Positions 1 through 8,661 of a stretch of 64,000 nucleotides of DNA are shown here, in pieces. A program made the translations under genes and the position numbers. Origin of the DNA: Mitsuaria sp. PDC51 (GTDB taxonomy: Bacteria; Pseudomonadota; Gammaproteobacteria; Burkholderiales; Burkholderiaceae_C); assembly GCF_900113225.1 (NCBI RefSeq), contig NZ_FOZE01000001.1, positions 2,665,116 through 2,729,115 of the forward strand, given 5' to 3'. A model generated the notes under the pieces. The model ran no database searches and was not told the DNA's origin. It saw only the letters and a list, made by a program, of their open reading frames with translations. How positions within the stretch are numbered: the first letter of the stretch is position 1; each line of letters begins with the position of its first letter.

Positions 1-417
1 CAGGTGCGCGGCGGCATTTCCATCCTGTCGACCAGCCTGAACCTGCCGCAGCTGCGCTCGCTGTACGCGCTGTCCGACGCCTATGTCTCCCCCTACCGCG
101 CCGAAGGCTTCAACCTGCCGGTGCTGGAGGCGATGGGCTGCGGCACGCATGTGATCGTCAGCGGCGGCGGCGCCACCGACGACTTCACCCCGCCCGAGCT
201 CTGCCACCGCCTGCACAGCCGTCCCGGCACCGCGGCCGACGCGCCGCAGCCGGTCGGCGCCTTCGTCGTGCCCGACCTGGACGACCTGCGCGAGGCCATG
301 CTGCAGGTGGTCGAGCAGCGCCTGACGCCGGCGCCGCGCCGCGAGGCCGCCCGCCAGCGGCTGGCGCAGCGCTTCTCCTGGGGCACGGTCACCCGGCAGT
401 TGCTGGACCTGATGTGA
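1..417 (+). CDS. Glycosyltransferase family 4, C-terminal fragment cut by the window edge
   Basis: The open frame runs in from the left edge, so only the C-terminal 138 or so codons are present. The segment SDAYVSPYRAEGFNLPVLEA is the usual GT-B/GT4 nucleotide-sugar-binding helix region, with the paired glutamates (E-x7-E: EGFNLPVLE) that contact the donor sugar. It is followed by MGCGTHVIVSGGG, the typical loop after that helix. Such enzymes transfer a sugar from a nucleotide donor to a growing surface glycan at the inner face of the membrane. The stop lies 1 base before the next start, so the two genes are almost certainly co-transcribed. Donor and acceptor cannot be told from this fragment. 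Confidence 0.85.
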   Translation, partial: QVRGGISILSTSLNLPQLRSLYALSDAYVSPYRAEGFNLPVLEAMGCGTHVIVSGGGATDDFTPPELCHRLHSRPGTAADAPQPVGAFVVPDLDDLREAMLQVVEQRLTPAPRREAARQRLAQRFSWGTVTRQLLDLM

Positions 418-418
418 C

Positions 419-1180
419 ATGAGCACCGCCGCCAAGCCCAGCATCGCCGTCGCCATCGTCGACACCGACCTGCATGTCCTGGCGCGCCAGGCGCTGCTGC
501 ACAGCATGCGGCAGATGGAGCTGCAGGGGCTGCCCTTCAGCCAGGTGCTGATCTATTCGGACAAGCCGGAGCTCTGGCCCGGCCTGCCGGTGATCCCGGT
601 GCCGACGCTGCGCTCGATCGCCGAGTACAACCTGCTGATCACCCGCGAACTGGCCAAGCACCTCAGCGCCGACCATGTGCTGGTGATCCAGTACGACGGC
701 TTCGTGCTCAACGCCGATCAGTTTTCGCCGCACTTCCTGCATTACGACTACATCGGCGCGCCCTGGCCCAACTACGAGGTCAACGAGGTCGGCAACGGCG
801 GCTTCTCGTGGCGCTCCCGGCGGCTGGTGCATGCGGTCGCCCAGCTGGACTACCCGGACCCGACCGAGGCCGAGGACCTCTACATCTGCCGCACGATGCG
901 CGAGACGCTGGAGCGCGCCGGCTGCCGCTTCGCGCCCAAGGCGATCGCCTCGCACTTCTCGGTCGAATTCCCCGCGGTGCCCTACCCGACCTTCGGCTTC
1001 CACGGCATCTTCCACCTGCCGACGGTCTACCGCGAGATGCCGGACTTCCTGCTGGACCACCTCTCCGACCGCATCGTCAAGACGCGCAGCGGCTTCCTGC
1101 TGCCCGGCTTCCAGTCGGTGTCCCCGGCCACGGCCGAGAAGCTCCAGCAGCGCCTGGCGGCATTGAACGCGGTGTCCTGA
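419..1180 (+). CDS. DUF5672 family protein, putative glycan-assembly enzyme
   Basis: This 253-residue protein has the features of DUF5672: an N-terminal AVAIVDTD strand, the acidic QYDGFVLN segment (residues about 98-105), a YDYIGAPWP motif and the VGNGGFSWRSRR motif. DUF5672 proteins are found in surface-polysaccharide clusters and resemble GT-A glycosyltransferases; the YDG segment could stand in for a DxD metal site. No biochemical role is established for the family. It starts 1 base after the stop of the GT4 gene and precedes another GT-like gene, so a role in the same glycan is a reasonable inference. No signal peptide or membrane segment is visible. Confidence 0.8.
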   Translation: MSTAAKPSIAVAIVDTDLHVLARQALLHSMRQMELQGLPFSQVLIYSDKPELWPGLPVIPVPTLRSIAEYNLLITRELAKHLSADHVLVIQYDGFVLNADQFSPHFLHYDYIGAPWPNYEVNEVGNGGFSWRSRRLVHAVAQLDYPDPTEAEDLYICRTMRETLERAGCRFAPKAIASHFSVEFPAVPYPTFGFHGIFHLPTVYREMPDFLLDHLSDRIVKTRSGFLLPGFQSVSPATAEKLQQRLAALNAVS

Positions 1181-1241
1181 ACGCCCGCGCCCAGCCCCGC
1201 CCCTTCTTTCCAAGAACGACACGAGACCCACAAGGCCACCG

Positions 1242-2249
1242 ATGAACGCGAAGCAGCAGATCGTCATCCTGATTCCCCACGGCGTGCAGACCGGCGGGCC
1301 GGAGGCCTTGCACCAGCTGTCGGATTCGCTGATCCGCCAGGGCCACGACGCGCGCGTCTGGTACGTGCTGCCCACCGACCTGCCGGCCGTCGACGACCTG
1401 TTCCGTCGCAACGGCCTGGGCGCCGGCACGGTGCTCAAGCTGCAGCCGCGGCCCAACACCGTCGCCGACTACGAGAAGTACCAGGTGCGGCTGGCCGAGG
1501 AGATCGCGATGACGCCGGACACCTGCGTCGTCCTGGCCGAGACCTATGTGCACTGGTTGCGCTACTTCCAGCCCTGCAAGCCGATGGTCTGGTGGCTGAG
1601 CATCGACAACGCCTTCGAGTACCTGTCGGTCAACAAGATCAACCTCAACCTGCTGCGCAGCGAGCGCGTCCTGCACACCTACCAGTCGGGCTACGCGCGC
1701 GACGTCATCCAGGCGCTGGGCTGCACCCGCACGCTGCCGCTGTCGGACTACACGCCCGGCAAGCCGGTGCCGGCCGCGGGCGAGCCGGTCTTCGAGACCG
1801 CCGCCAAGACCGACATCGCGCTCAACGCCAACCACAAGGTGGTCTACGACGTGGGCGCGATCGCCGCCCGGCTGGAGCGCGAGAACGGCTGCAAGGTCCA
1901 CCTGATTCGCGGCCTGACGCGGGCCCAGGTCTACGAGGCGCTGGGGCGCAGCAAGCTCTTCATCGACCTGGGCACCTTCCCGGGCAAGGACCGGCTGGCG
2001 CGCGAGGCGCTGATGCGCGACTGCTGCGTCTTCGCGCTGGACGTGGGCGCCGCGCGCGACTACGCGCTGCCCGACGAGTGCTACTTCAAGCCCGACCAGG
2101 TGGACCAGGTGTTTGCCGGCGCAGCCGGGCTGATGCGTGATTTCGAGCTCTACCTGGAGCTGTCTCGCCCGGCGCGGCAGGCGGTGCTGCGCGAGCGCAT
2201 GGTCTTCGAGCGCGAGGTGGCCGGGCTGGCCCACGCCTTCGCCGTGTAG
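1242..2249 (+). CDS. GT-B-like putative glycosyltransferase
   Basis: This is a 335-residue soluble protein. The N-terminus has a Rossmann-type strand followed by GVQTGGPEALHQLSDSL, a motif seen in GT-B enzymes that bind an acceptor. The C-terminal half (about residues 225-300) has the layout of a GT-B donor domain, with a GLTRAQVYEALGRSKLFIDL stretch, FPGKDRLAREALMRDC and DYALPDECYFKPD. The classic E-x7-E of GT4 is absent, so it is either a divergent family or a non-catalytic partner. It lies 61 bases after the DUF5672 gene in the same direction and appears to be the last gene of the glycan cluster. Confidence 0.65.
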   Translation: MNAKQQIVILIPHGVQTGGPEALHQLSDSLIRQGHDARVWYVLPTDLPAVDDLFRRNGLGAGTVLKLQPRPNTVADYEKYQVRLAEEIAMTPDTCVVLAETYVHWLRYFQPCKPMVWWLSIDNAFEYLSVNKINLNLLRSERVLHTYQSGYARDVIQALGCTRTLPLSDYTPGKPVPAAGEPVFETAAKTDIALNANHKVVYDVGAIAARLERENGCKVHLIRGLTRAQVYEALGRSKLFIDLGTFPGKDRLAREALMRDCCVFALDVGAARDYALPDECYFKPDQVDQVFAGAAGLMRDFELYLELSRPARQAVLRERMVFEREVAGLAHAFAV

Positions 2250-2360
2250 GCAATCGCCGCACACTGCCTTGCGCCGGGTGCTTCTTGAGAAGTCGCGACC
2301 CAACGCCGAAGATCAGACGGGCTGCGATGACGGCCCGGGCATCTTTCAGGGGGAACACCA

Positions 2361-3929
2361 ATGAACCTTTCAGATCTCAAGGTCAAGACCAAGCTGTGGG
2401 CGGGCTTCGGCGTGATGGCGGTGATCGTCGCCGCCGTGGCCGGCGCGGCGCTGCACTGGCTGAACCAGTCCAGTTCGCGCGTCGAGACCTACCTGCAGGG
2501 CGTGGCGGCGCGGGAGCGCCTGGTCGTCGAGCTGCAATCCGCAGCGAAGTCGCGGGCCATCTCGGCGCGCAACCTGGTGCTGGTCAGCACGCCGCAGGAC
2601 CGCGCGCTGGAGCTGGAGGCGGTCACTCGTTCCCATGAGGCGGTGCAGCAGTCGCTGGACCGGCTCAAGCGGCACCTGGCCGCCGCGGCCGACGCGACCG
2701 CGCAGGACCGGGCGCTCTTCGACAAGGTCGATGCGATCGAGCAGCAGTACGGCCGGGTCGCGCTGGCGATCGTGGGCCTGGCCAAGGACGGCCAGCGCGA
2801 CGAGGCCATCAGCAAGATGAACGCGGAATGCCGGCCGCTGCTGGCGGCGCTGCTGACGGCCACCGGCGACTTCATCCGCTACGAGGACGAGCGCTCGACC
2901 GCCGAGACCCAGGCCGCGACCGCGCTGTTCGCGCAGGACCGGATGCTGCTGATCGCGACCGCGCTGCTGTCGGCCGGCGTGGCGGGGCTGCTGGGCTGGC
3001 TGATCAGCCGCGCGGTCACCCGGCCGCTGAACCGCGCGATCCAGGTCGCGCAGTCGGTGGCCGACGGCGACCTGCGCGACGAGATCCAGGTCGAGGGCCG
3101 CGACGAGCTGAGCCAGCTGCTGACGGCGCTCAAGGCGATGAGCGGCAACCTGTCGACGATGGTCACCAACGTGCGCCAGGCCGCCGACGGCATCGCGACC
3201 GCGTCGACACAGATCGCCACCGGCAACCAGGACCTGTCCAGCCGCACCGAATCGCAGGCCGGCGCGCTGCAGCAGACGGCGTCCTCGATGGCGCAGATGA
3301 CGGAGACGGTGCAGGTCAATGCGGAGACCTCGCGCAAGGCCACCGGCCTGGCGGACGCCGCGGCGCAGGTCGCCGGCCAGGGCGGCGAGGTGGTGGACCG
3401 GGTCATCACCACGATGGCGGCCATCACCGGCTCCAGCAAGCGCATCGGCGACATCACCGGCGTGATCGACGGGATCGCCTTCCAGACCAACATCCTGGCC
3501 CTGAACGCCGCGGTGGAAGCCGCGCGCGCCGGGGAACAGGGCCGCGGCTTCGCGGTCGTCGCCAGCGAGGTGCGCGCGCTCGCGCAGCGCAGCGCCCAGG
3601 CGGCCAAGGAGATCAAGACGCTGATCTCGGACAGCGTCGAGAAGGTCGACGCCGGCGGCGAGCTGGTGCAGGAGGCCGGCCGCACCATGGGCGAGGTGCT
3701 GTCGCAGGTGCGCAAGGTCACCGACCTGATGGGCGAGATCAACGCCTCCACCGAGCAGCAGACCCAGGGCATCGTGCAGGTGAACGAGGCGGTGGCGGCG
3801 ATCGATCGCGGCACGCAGCAGAACGCGGCCCTGGTCGAGGAAAGCGCCGCGGCGGCCGAGAGCCTGCGCCAGCAGGCCCTGGCGCTGACGGAGGCGATCT
3901 CCCGGTTCAAGGTGGCCACGCCGACCTAG
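2361..3929 (+). CDS. Methyl-accepting chemotaxis protein
   Basis: This is a 522-residue transmembrane chemoreceptor. TM1 lies near residues 12-32 and TM2 near 193-217. Between them is a helical periplasmic sensor of about 160 residues that looks like the four-helix-bundle type. A HAMP domain follows (about 215-268), then the cytoplasmic methyl-accepting coiled coil. The hairpin tip is highly conserved (IAFQTNILALNAAVEAARAG and GRGFAVVASEVRALAQRS, about residues 371-410) and binds CheA and CheW. There is no C-terminal CheR-tethering pentapeptide: the protein ends in RFKVATPT. AGGGGGAAC lies just upstream of the ATG as a good ribosome site. No che genes are nearby, so it is an orphan receptor; its ligand is unknown. 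Confidence 0.95.
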   Translation: MNLSDLKVKTKLWAGFGVMAVIVAAVAGAALHWLNQSSSRVETYLQGVAARERLVVELQSAAKSRAISARNLVLVSTPQDRALELEAVTRSHEAVQQSLDRLKRHLAAAADATAQDRALFDKVDAIEQQYGRVALAIVGLAKDGQRDEAISKMNAECRPLLAALLTATGDFIRYEDERSTAETQAATALFAQDRMLLIATALLSAGVAGLLGWLISRAVTRPLNRAIQVAQSVADGDLRDEIQVEGRDELSQLLTALKAMSGNLSTMVTNVRQAADGIATASTQIATGNQDLSSRTESQAGALQQTASSMAQMTETVQVNAETSRKATGLADAAAQVAGQGGEVVDRVITTMAAITGSSKRIGDITGVIDGIAFQTNILALNAAVEAARAGEQGRGFAVVASEVRALAQRSAQAAKEIKTLISDSVEKVDAGGELVQEAGRTMGEVLSQVRKVTDLMGEINASTEQQTQGIVQVNEAVAAIDRGTQQNAALVEESAAAAESLRQQALALTEAISRFKVATPT

Positions 3930-3933
3930 GCGT

Positions 3934-3961
3934 CGCGGCATCAACGCACCCCGCTGCCGCG
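3934..3961. terminator. Possible stem-loop between convergent genes
   Basis: CGCGGCA (3934-3940) and TGCCGCG (3955-3961) form a perfect 7-bp stem with a 14-base loop. It begins 4 bases after the chemoreceptor stop and lies between convergent genes. There is no T-tract, so this is only a candidate bidirectional terminator. Confidence 0.3.
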
Positions 3962-4016
3962 GGATGTGAACCGGCATCGCCATGCTGCTCTGCACCTGGG
4001 CGGCCGGGCACCAGGA

Positions 4017-6500
4017 CTAGCCGATCCCCGGTGGCGACTGGCGGGAGAACGCCCCGCCGTCGAGGGTCGCCCTCCCTCGGTGATCCAGCATCACCGTCAT
4101 CCGGCGCCCCTCATGGCGCAGCAGGATCTTCGTACCGGCAGGGCCGCGAAGCGACAGCCGAACGGGACGGCTGTCGCGCCATTCGATGTCCAGGTCCAGG
4201 CCGCCGCGCACGCGCATGCCACGCACGGCGCCCTGGGACCACGCCTGGGGCAGCGCGGGCAGCAGATGGACCTCGCCGCCCCACGACTGCACCAGCATTT
4301 CGAGCATGCCGGCGGTGCCGCCGAAGTTGCCGTCGATCTGGAATGGCGGATGCGCGTCCAACATGTTGGGGTAGGTGCGCTGCGGCCCGAGCAGCGTCTT
4401 CAGCACCTGGTGGGCATGGTCGCCTTCCCCCATGCGCGCCCACAGGCACAGCCGCCAGGCCGTGCCCCAGCCGGTCGCCAGGTCGCCACGCTGTCGCAGG
4501 CTGGTCTTGGCCGCGTTCAGCAGCTCGGGGGTGTCGCGCGGGTTGATCTGGCTGCTCGGATAGACGGCGTACAGGTGCGAGACGTGGCGATGCTGCTGGT
4601 CCGGCGCGCCGGCATCCCAGTCCTCCAGCCACTCCTGGAGTTGCCCCTGCCGGCCGATGCGATCGGGTGCCAGCGCGGAGCGCGCGGCAGCCACGCGGTC
4701 CAGGAAGCCCGCATTGGCGCCCAGCAGCCGGCCGGCATGCACGGTGCGGTCAAACAGGTCGCGCAGGATCTGCCGGTCCATCGCCGGGCCGGCGCACAGC
4801 GATGAGCCGTGCGGGTGCCAGTTCTCGGGCGAGATGGACGGCGAGGTGACGAGGCCGCGGCCCTCCTTGTCTTTCACGAGCGTATCCAGGAAGAACTGCG
4901 AAGCGCCCTCCAGCAGCGGGTACAGCCGCTTGAGCAGCGCCGCGTCACGCTGGTGATCCCAGTGGTCCCACAAGGTGTTGCTCAGCCAGGCGCCGCCGCA
5001 GGGCCACAGGCCCCACAGCGGGCCGTCGATCGGGGCTGCGGCCCGCCACAAGTCGGTGTTGTGGTGCGCCACCCAGCCACGCGCGCCGTACATCGTCCTG
5101 GCGGTCTGCGCGCCAGTGACGGCCAGCTCCTCCACCATGCGCAGCAGCGGCTCCACGCAGTCGCCCAGCGCCGCCGCGTCGGCGGGCCAGTAATTCATCT
5201 CGGTATTGATGTTGATGGTGTACTTGCTGCCCCAGGGCGGATTCACGCCCTCGTTCCAGATCCCCTGCAGGTTGGCCGCTTGCGTGCCGGGGCGCGACGA
5301 GGCGATCAGCAGATAACGGCCGTACTGCAGGTACAGCGCGGCCAGTGCCGGGTCGTCGGACTTCTCCGCGGCGGCGATTCGCTCATCGGTGGGCCGCCCT
5401 GCGGCCGACGTGCGGCCCAGGTCCAGCGTGAAGCGGCGGTACAGCGACTGGTGGTCGCGCACGTGGTCGCGGCGCAGCGCGGCGTAGGGCCTGGCGGCCG
5501 CGGCCTCGGTGTGCCGGCGCACCTTGGCGACGGGATCGCCGCTGGTGTCGCGGAAGTTGACGTAGCTGGTGGCGGCCGCGATCAACAGCGTCGCGTTGCG
5601 GGCACCGCTGACACGCAGCCGGCCCTCGGGTGTCACCTCGACGCGGCCGTCGGTGACGACCCTCACGCGCATCGCGTAGGTCAGTCCCGGGGCCGTGTCG
5701 GGGCCGGCCTCGTTGCGGCCGGTGACGAGCAAGGCCCCCTGGTCGTCGGCAACTTTCACGTGATCGGGTTGCTCGAAGCCAGCCTCTTCGCGCTGCATCC
5801 AGTCGACCGGCTGGTCCGCCACCAGCACCGTCGCGGAGCCCTGGTAATCGGGGCTGGCGTACGTCGCCTTGCGCGGCCCGCGGCAGGCGAGTTCGAAGGC
5901 GATGCGCCCGCGCGCGGCCTGCAGGTTCAGCACCACGACCTGATCGGGCGCGGACACGAAGGCCTCGCGCCGCATCGAGACGCTCGCGCTCTCGTGGCGC
6001 AAGGTGGCGATGGCGGTGTCCAGGTCCAGCTCGCGGTGGTAGGTGCGCGGCGCCTCGGCGCCGTCGAAGTCGAGCAGCAGGTCCCCCAGCGAGCCATAGG
6101 CCATCTGCCATAGCGGGCGGGCCATCATCCTGGCGCTGGCCAGGTCCGTGGCCTCCTTGTAGCGGCCTTCGTCGAGCAGGCGACGCACCTCGGGCAGCGC
6201 GGCCAGGGCTTCGGGGTTGTCGGGCGTGTACGGGGCCCCTGCCCACAGCGTGTCCTCGTTGAGTTGCAACCGCTCCTGACCCACGCGGCCGAAGACCATC
6301 GCGCCGAGCCGGCCATTGCCCAGCGGCAGCGCTTCCTCCCAGCGCGTGGCGGGACGCCGATACCAGAGCAGATGGTCGGCCCGCTCCTGCGCGCGCCGCG
6401 GCGCCGAGGCGGTCAGGCCAGAAGCGCCAGCGAGCGGCAGCGCCGCGGCTGCGGCCAGCATGCTGCGGCGGGTGAAAACGGGGCGTCGTGAGAGGGTCAT
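4017..6500 (-). CDS. Secreted glycoside hydrolase family 95 (alpha-L-fucosidase/galactosidase type)
   Basis: This 827-residue protein has a Tat-like signal (FTRRSMLAAAAALPLAGASG). It starts its mature region with the GH95 N-terminal domain: WEEALPLGNGRLGAMVFG, LQLNEDTLWAG, then GRYKEA. The (alpha/alpha)6 barrel carries the expected active-site segments: NTEMNYWPAD (about residue 425), SPSISPENWHP with the likely catalytic Glu (about 557), and QQHRHVSHLYAVYP. GH95 enzymes remove terminal alpha-1,2-linked L-fucose or L-galactose, for example from xyloglucan or mucin-type glycans. The gene is monocistronic and convergent with the chemoreceptor. Upstream lie two palindromes and a GH31 relic, which suggest a former xyloglucan-type locus. 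Exact sugar specificity is not readable. Confidence 0.92.
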   Translation of the reverse strand: MTLSRRPVFTRRSMLAAAAALPLAGASGLTASAPRRAQERADHLLWYRRPATRWEEALPLGNGRLGAMVFGRVGQERLQLNEDTLWAGAPYTPDNPEALAALPEVRRLLDEGRYKEATDLASARMMARPLWQMAYGSLGDLLLDFDGAEAPRTYHRELDLDTAIATLRHESASVSMRREAFVSAPDQVVVLNLQAARGRIAFELACRGPRKATYASPDYQGSATVLVADQPVDWMQREEAGFEQPDHVKVADDQGALLVTGRNEAGPDTAPGLTYAMRVRVVTDGRVEVTPEGRLRVSGARNATLLIAAATSYVNFRDTSGDPVAKVRRHTEAAAARPYAALRRDHVRDHQSLYRRFTLDLGRTSAAGRPTDERIAAAEKSDDPALAALYLQYGRYLLIASSRPGTQAANLQGIWNEGVNPPWGSKYTININTEMNYWPADAAALGDCVEPLLRMVEELAVTGAQTARTMYGARGWVAHHNTDLWRAAAPIDGPLWGLWPCGGAWLSNTLWDHWDHQRDAALLKRLYPLLEGASQFFLDTLVKDKEGRGLVTSPSISPENWHPHGSSLCAGPAMDRQILRDLFDRTVHAGRLLGANAGFLDRVAAARSALAPDRIGRQGQLQEWLEDWDAGAPDQQHRHVSHLYAVYPSSQINPRDTPELLNAAKTSLRQRGDLATGWGTAWRLCLWARMGEGDHAHQVLKTLLGPQRTYPNMLDAHPPFQIDGNFGGTAGMLEMLVQSWGGEVHLLPALPQAWSQGAVRGMRVRGGLDLDIEWRDSRPVRLSLRGPAGTKILLRHEGRRMTVMLDHRGRATLDGGAFSRQSPPGIG

Positions 6501-6585
6501 GTCGTGCTCAAGGGGGTGCGGTTGCGGAGTGATCGGCCCCGGCAGGATGACCGCGGATCCCTCGGCGCTCTCTAGGTGTTTGTAT

Positions 6586-6596
6586 TGGTAAGGCCA
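6586..6596. promoter_or_regulatory. Imperfect TGG-N5-CCA operator-like site upstream of GH95
   Basis: TGGTAAGGCCA has the same 11-bp geometry as the perfect site at 6617-6627. The centres are 31 bp apart, close to three helical turns, as expected for paired sites bound on one DNA face. It lies about 85 bases upstream of the GH95 start codon. The TTGGTA...TACCAA style resembles sites of FadR-type GntR regulators of sugar-acid and glycan genes. No such regulator is in the window. Confidence 0.4.
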
Positions 6597-6616
6597 GACA
6601 ACTTATCCACGTAGAC

Positions 6617-6627
6617 TGGTAATACCA
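6617..6627. promoter_or_regulatory. Perfect palindrome TGGTAATACCA, putative GntR-type operator
   Basis: TGGTA and TACCA flank one central A, giving a perfect inverted repeat in an AT-richer stretch between the GH95 start (6500) and the GH31 relic (6638). It pairs with the weaker copy at 6586-6596. The position between two divergent glycosidase sequences fits a shared control region. The binding protein is unknown. Confidence 0.5.
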
Positions 6628-6637
6628 ATCTAGCTAC

Positions 6638-6797
6638 GGCTACATCCACTGCCGTAAACGCTTCCATTCGTCGGAGAGATCGTCGACACGCTGCGCGAGT
6701 TCCGCGCCGCAAGCTGCCCGTCGACGTGATGGTGCAGGACTGGCGGTACTGGGGCCGCCATGGCTGGAACGCGATGCGCTTCGACGAGGACCGGCAG
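6638..6797 (+). pseudogene. Frameshifted fragment of a GH31 alpha-xylosidase/alpha-glucosidase
   Basis: Reading through two single-base frame breaks gives a GH31 core segment: GYIHCRKRFHSSE (from 6638), then EIVDTLREFR (6676-6705), then RKLPVDVMVQDWRYWG plus RHGWNAMRFDEDR (from 6708 to about 6794). The pattern of a GYxHSRERF-type helix, then EIVDTxREFR, then LPVDVxVQDWxYWG is characteristic of GH31 just before the catalytic nucleophile. Nothing of the N-terminal domain, the nucleophile region or the C-terminus remains. The relic points away from GH95. It is best read as a decayed divergent partner gene. Confidence 0.7.
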
Positions 6798-6929
6798 TCA
6801 ACACCGGCCGCAGCATGCCGGCAGGTGCGGTGACCGAATCCAAGTCATGAAATGCCAGGGTCAGGCCCTTGCACTTGCTGCGATGCCGCATAAAGTCGCG
6901 CCGTGTTCGTCCAGCTCGTGAGGTCCAGC

Positions 6930-7154
6930 ATGAGTTCGATCGCCATGACCGTGTTCCTCGACTCGTCCCCCGGGGAACTTGTCGACCTGCCGCACGCCGG
7001 TTCCGGCCTGGAGCATCCGCTGGTCTTCGACAGCGCCGCGCGCGAGATCCGCCAGCTCGCCGCCGACGGCCGCGTCGAGGTGGTCGAGCAGCGCGTCAAG
7101 ACGGTGGAGAACGACACGCTGATCGAGGAATTGCGCTTTCGGCGGTTGAGCTGA
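6930..7154 (+). CDS. Small hypothetical protein
   Basis: This encodes 74 residues from the ATG at 6930, with an AGG 6 bases upstream of the start codon; an in-frame GTG/ATG farther up is less likely. Codon use is strongly GC at third positions, which supports real coding. The C-terminal half (EIRQLAADGRVEVVEQRVKT) is predicted helical and charged. There is no signal peptide or membrane segment, and I do not recognise a family. It lies between the GH31 relic and the patatin gene. Confidence 0.5.
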   Translation: MSSIAMTVFLDSSPGELVDLPHAGSGLEHPLVFDSAAREIRQLAADGRVEVVEQRVKTVENDTLIEELRFRRLS

Positions 7155-7189
7155 TCTCGAAGGCCACGCGGCGGTCGCGGTGTCGCGCC

Positions 7190-7207
7190 GCGGACGGCAA
7201 AGTCCGC
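7190..7207. terminator. Possible stem-loop between convergent genes
   Basis: GCGGAC (7190-7195) and GTCCGC (7202-7207) form a 6-bp GC stem with the loop GGCAAA. It sits between the small gene ending at 7154 and the patatin gene ending at 7258, which converge. No T-run follows; a CCG repeat begins inside the right arm. Confidence 0.3.
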
Positions 7208-7230
7208 CGCCGCCGCCGCCGCCGCCGCCG
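7204..7230. repeat. (CCG)9 trinucleotide repeat
   Basis: Nine perfect CCG units in the intergenic space just beyond the patatin stop. It lies outside any gene I accept. Such runs can slip during replication and form stable secondary structure. Confidence 0.95.
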
Positions 7231-7257
7231 GTCGACCGTCGACCCTGCGTCCCAGGG

Positions 7258-8541
7258 TCAGGCCTTGCCGCCCTTACCCGCCTTGCCCGGCGCCTTCGCC
7301 ACTGCCTTCTCCGGCGCCTTCACTGGCGCCTTGACCGCCGGCCGGGCGTTGCGCACCCGGTTGGCCAGGAACACCTCGCCGATGTCCAGCGTGCTGTCGT
7401 GGCCGACGTGCCGCGCGCAGGTCGTCAGCCATTTGTCGGCGGCCTCGCGGCCGAGCACGAACAGCGTGGTCAGGAGCCGCGGGTCGGTGTTGAGCTTGCT
7501 CGACGCGCCGAAGGGCGCCAGGCCGTCCTCGTCGGCGATGCGGTGCAGCCGCATCTGCTTGTAGCGCGTCGGATCGATACGCCGGTCGCGCAGCAGCCGC
7601 TGCACGAAGGCGATCGCGCGCAGCTCCGCCACCAGGCTCGCGTTGAAGGTGATCTCGTTGATGCGGTCGTTGATCTCGGACGCGGTGCGGGGAATGCCCG
7701 CGTGCTCGCGCGGATTGATCTGGATCAGCAGCACGTCGTCGGAGTGGGTGCCGTAGACCAGCGGCCACAGCGCCGGGTTGCCCGAGAAGCCGCCGTCCCA
7801 GAAGGGCTCGCCGTCGATCACCACCGTCTGCGCGCTGTGCGGCAGGCAGGCCGAGGCCATCAGCGCCTCGATGCCCAGGTCCTCCCCGCTGAACACCCGC
7901 GGCTGGCCGGTGCGCACCGAGGTGGCGGTGACGAAGACCTTGATCGGTCCCTCGCGCAGCGCGTCGACATCGACATGGCGTCGCACGATGTCCCGCAGCG
8001 GATCGAGGTTGAAGGGATTGAGCTGGTAGGGGCTCCACAGCCGCAGCCAGGCGTCCCAGGCGGCCATGCCGGGCCAGGCGCTGCGGTTGAAGACCCACGC
8101 CGGCGTCTCGCGCCGCGCGGCCTCCTCCGGGCCCTTGGTCTCGCCGACGACGCCGAAGCAGGCCGGCACGCCCGAGACGTCCTGCCAGAAGCGCGACAGC
8201 GCCTGGCGCGCGCCGAGCGCCCCGCCGTGGGCGAAGCCGGTGGCCATGACCGCGGCGTTCATCGCGCCGGCGCTGGTGCCCGACACGCCGTCGATGCGCA
8301 ACCGGCCATCCTCGAGCAGCCGGTCCAGCACGCCCCAGGTGAAGGCGCCGTGCGAGCCGCCGCCCTGCAGCGCGAGGTCGATGGAACGCGGCGCCTCCTG
8401 GGCCGGGACCGGCGCGCGCGTGGGCATCGGGACCTCGAGGACGCCCTCGGCGCCGGCACCGCCGGCAGGGTCGCTGCCGCCAGGAACGGCGGCGGGCAAG
8501 GCGCGGGAGCCGCGGCGGCGCGGGCGGGAAGACGTCGTCAT
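7258..8541 (-). CDS. Patatin-like phospholipase
   Basis: A 427-residue protein with the patatin serine-aspartate dyad signatures: the oxyanion loop GGGSHG near residue 58, the nucleophile elbow GTSAG near 89, and DGGFSGNP near 249. These enzymes are acyl hydrolases that release fatty acids from phospholipids or other lipids. The N-terminal 50 residues are disordered and rich in Pro, Ala and Arg. The C-terminal 50 or so residues end in a Lys/Ala/Pro-rich tail (KAPVKAPEKAVAKAPGKA). No signal peptide is evident. Some relatives act on intracellular polyhydroxyalkanoate granules or are secreted effectors; the sequence does not decide between these. Confidence 0.9.
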   Translation of the reverse strand: MTTSSRPRRRGSRALPAAVPGGSDPAGGAGAEGVLEVPMPTRAPVPAQEAPRSIDLALQGGGSHGAFTWGVLDRLLEDGRLRIDGVSGTSAGAMNAAVMATGFAHGGALGARQALSRFWQDVSGVPACFGVVGETKGPEEAARRETPAWVFNRSAWPGMAAWDAWLRLWSPYQLNPFNLDPLRDIVRRHVDVDALREGPIKVFVTATSVRTGQPRVFSGEDLGIEALMASACLPHSAQTVVIDGEPFWDGGFSGNPALWPLVYGTHSDDVLLIQINPREHAGIPRTASEINDRINEITFNASLVAELRAIAFVQRLLRDRRIDPTRYKQMRLHRIADEDGLAPFGASSKLNTDPRLLTTLFVLGREAADKWLTTCARHVGHDSTLDIGEVFLANRVRNARPAVKAPVKAPEKAVAKAPGKAGKGGKA

Positions 8542-8661
8542 GGATGAAGCGGTCGGGAAGCGACGCCGGTCGCGTCGGAACCCGCAGCCTATACCGTGAC
8601 GAGCCGTCCTTGGGCGCTCAGCTGTCGCTCACCTGCCGCTCACGCGCTGCCCACGTGGCGC

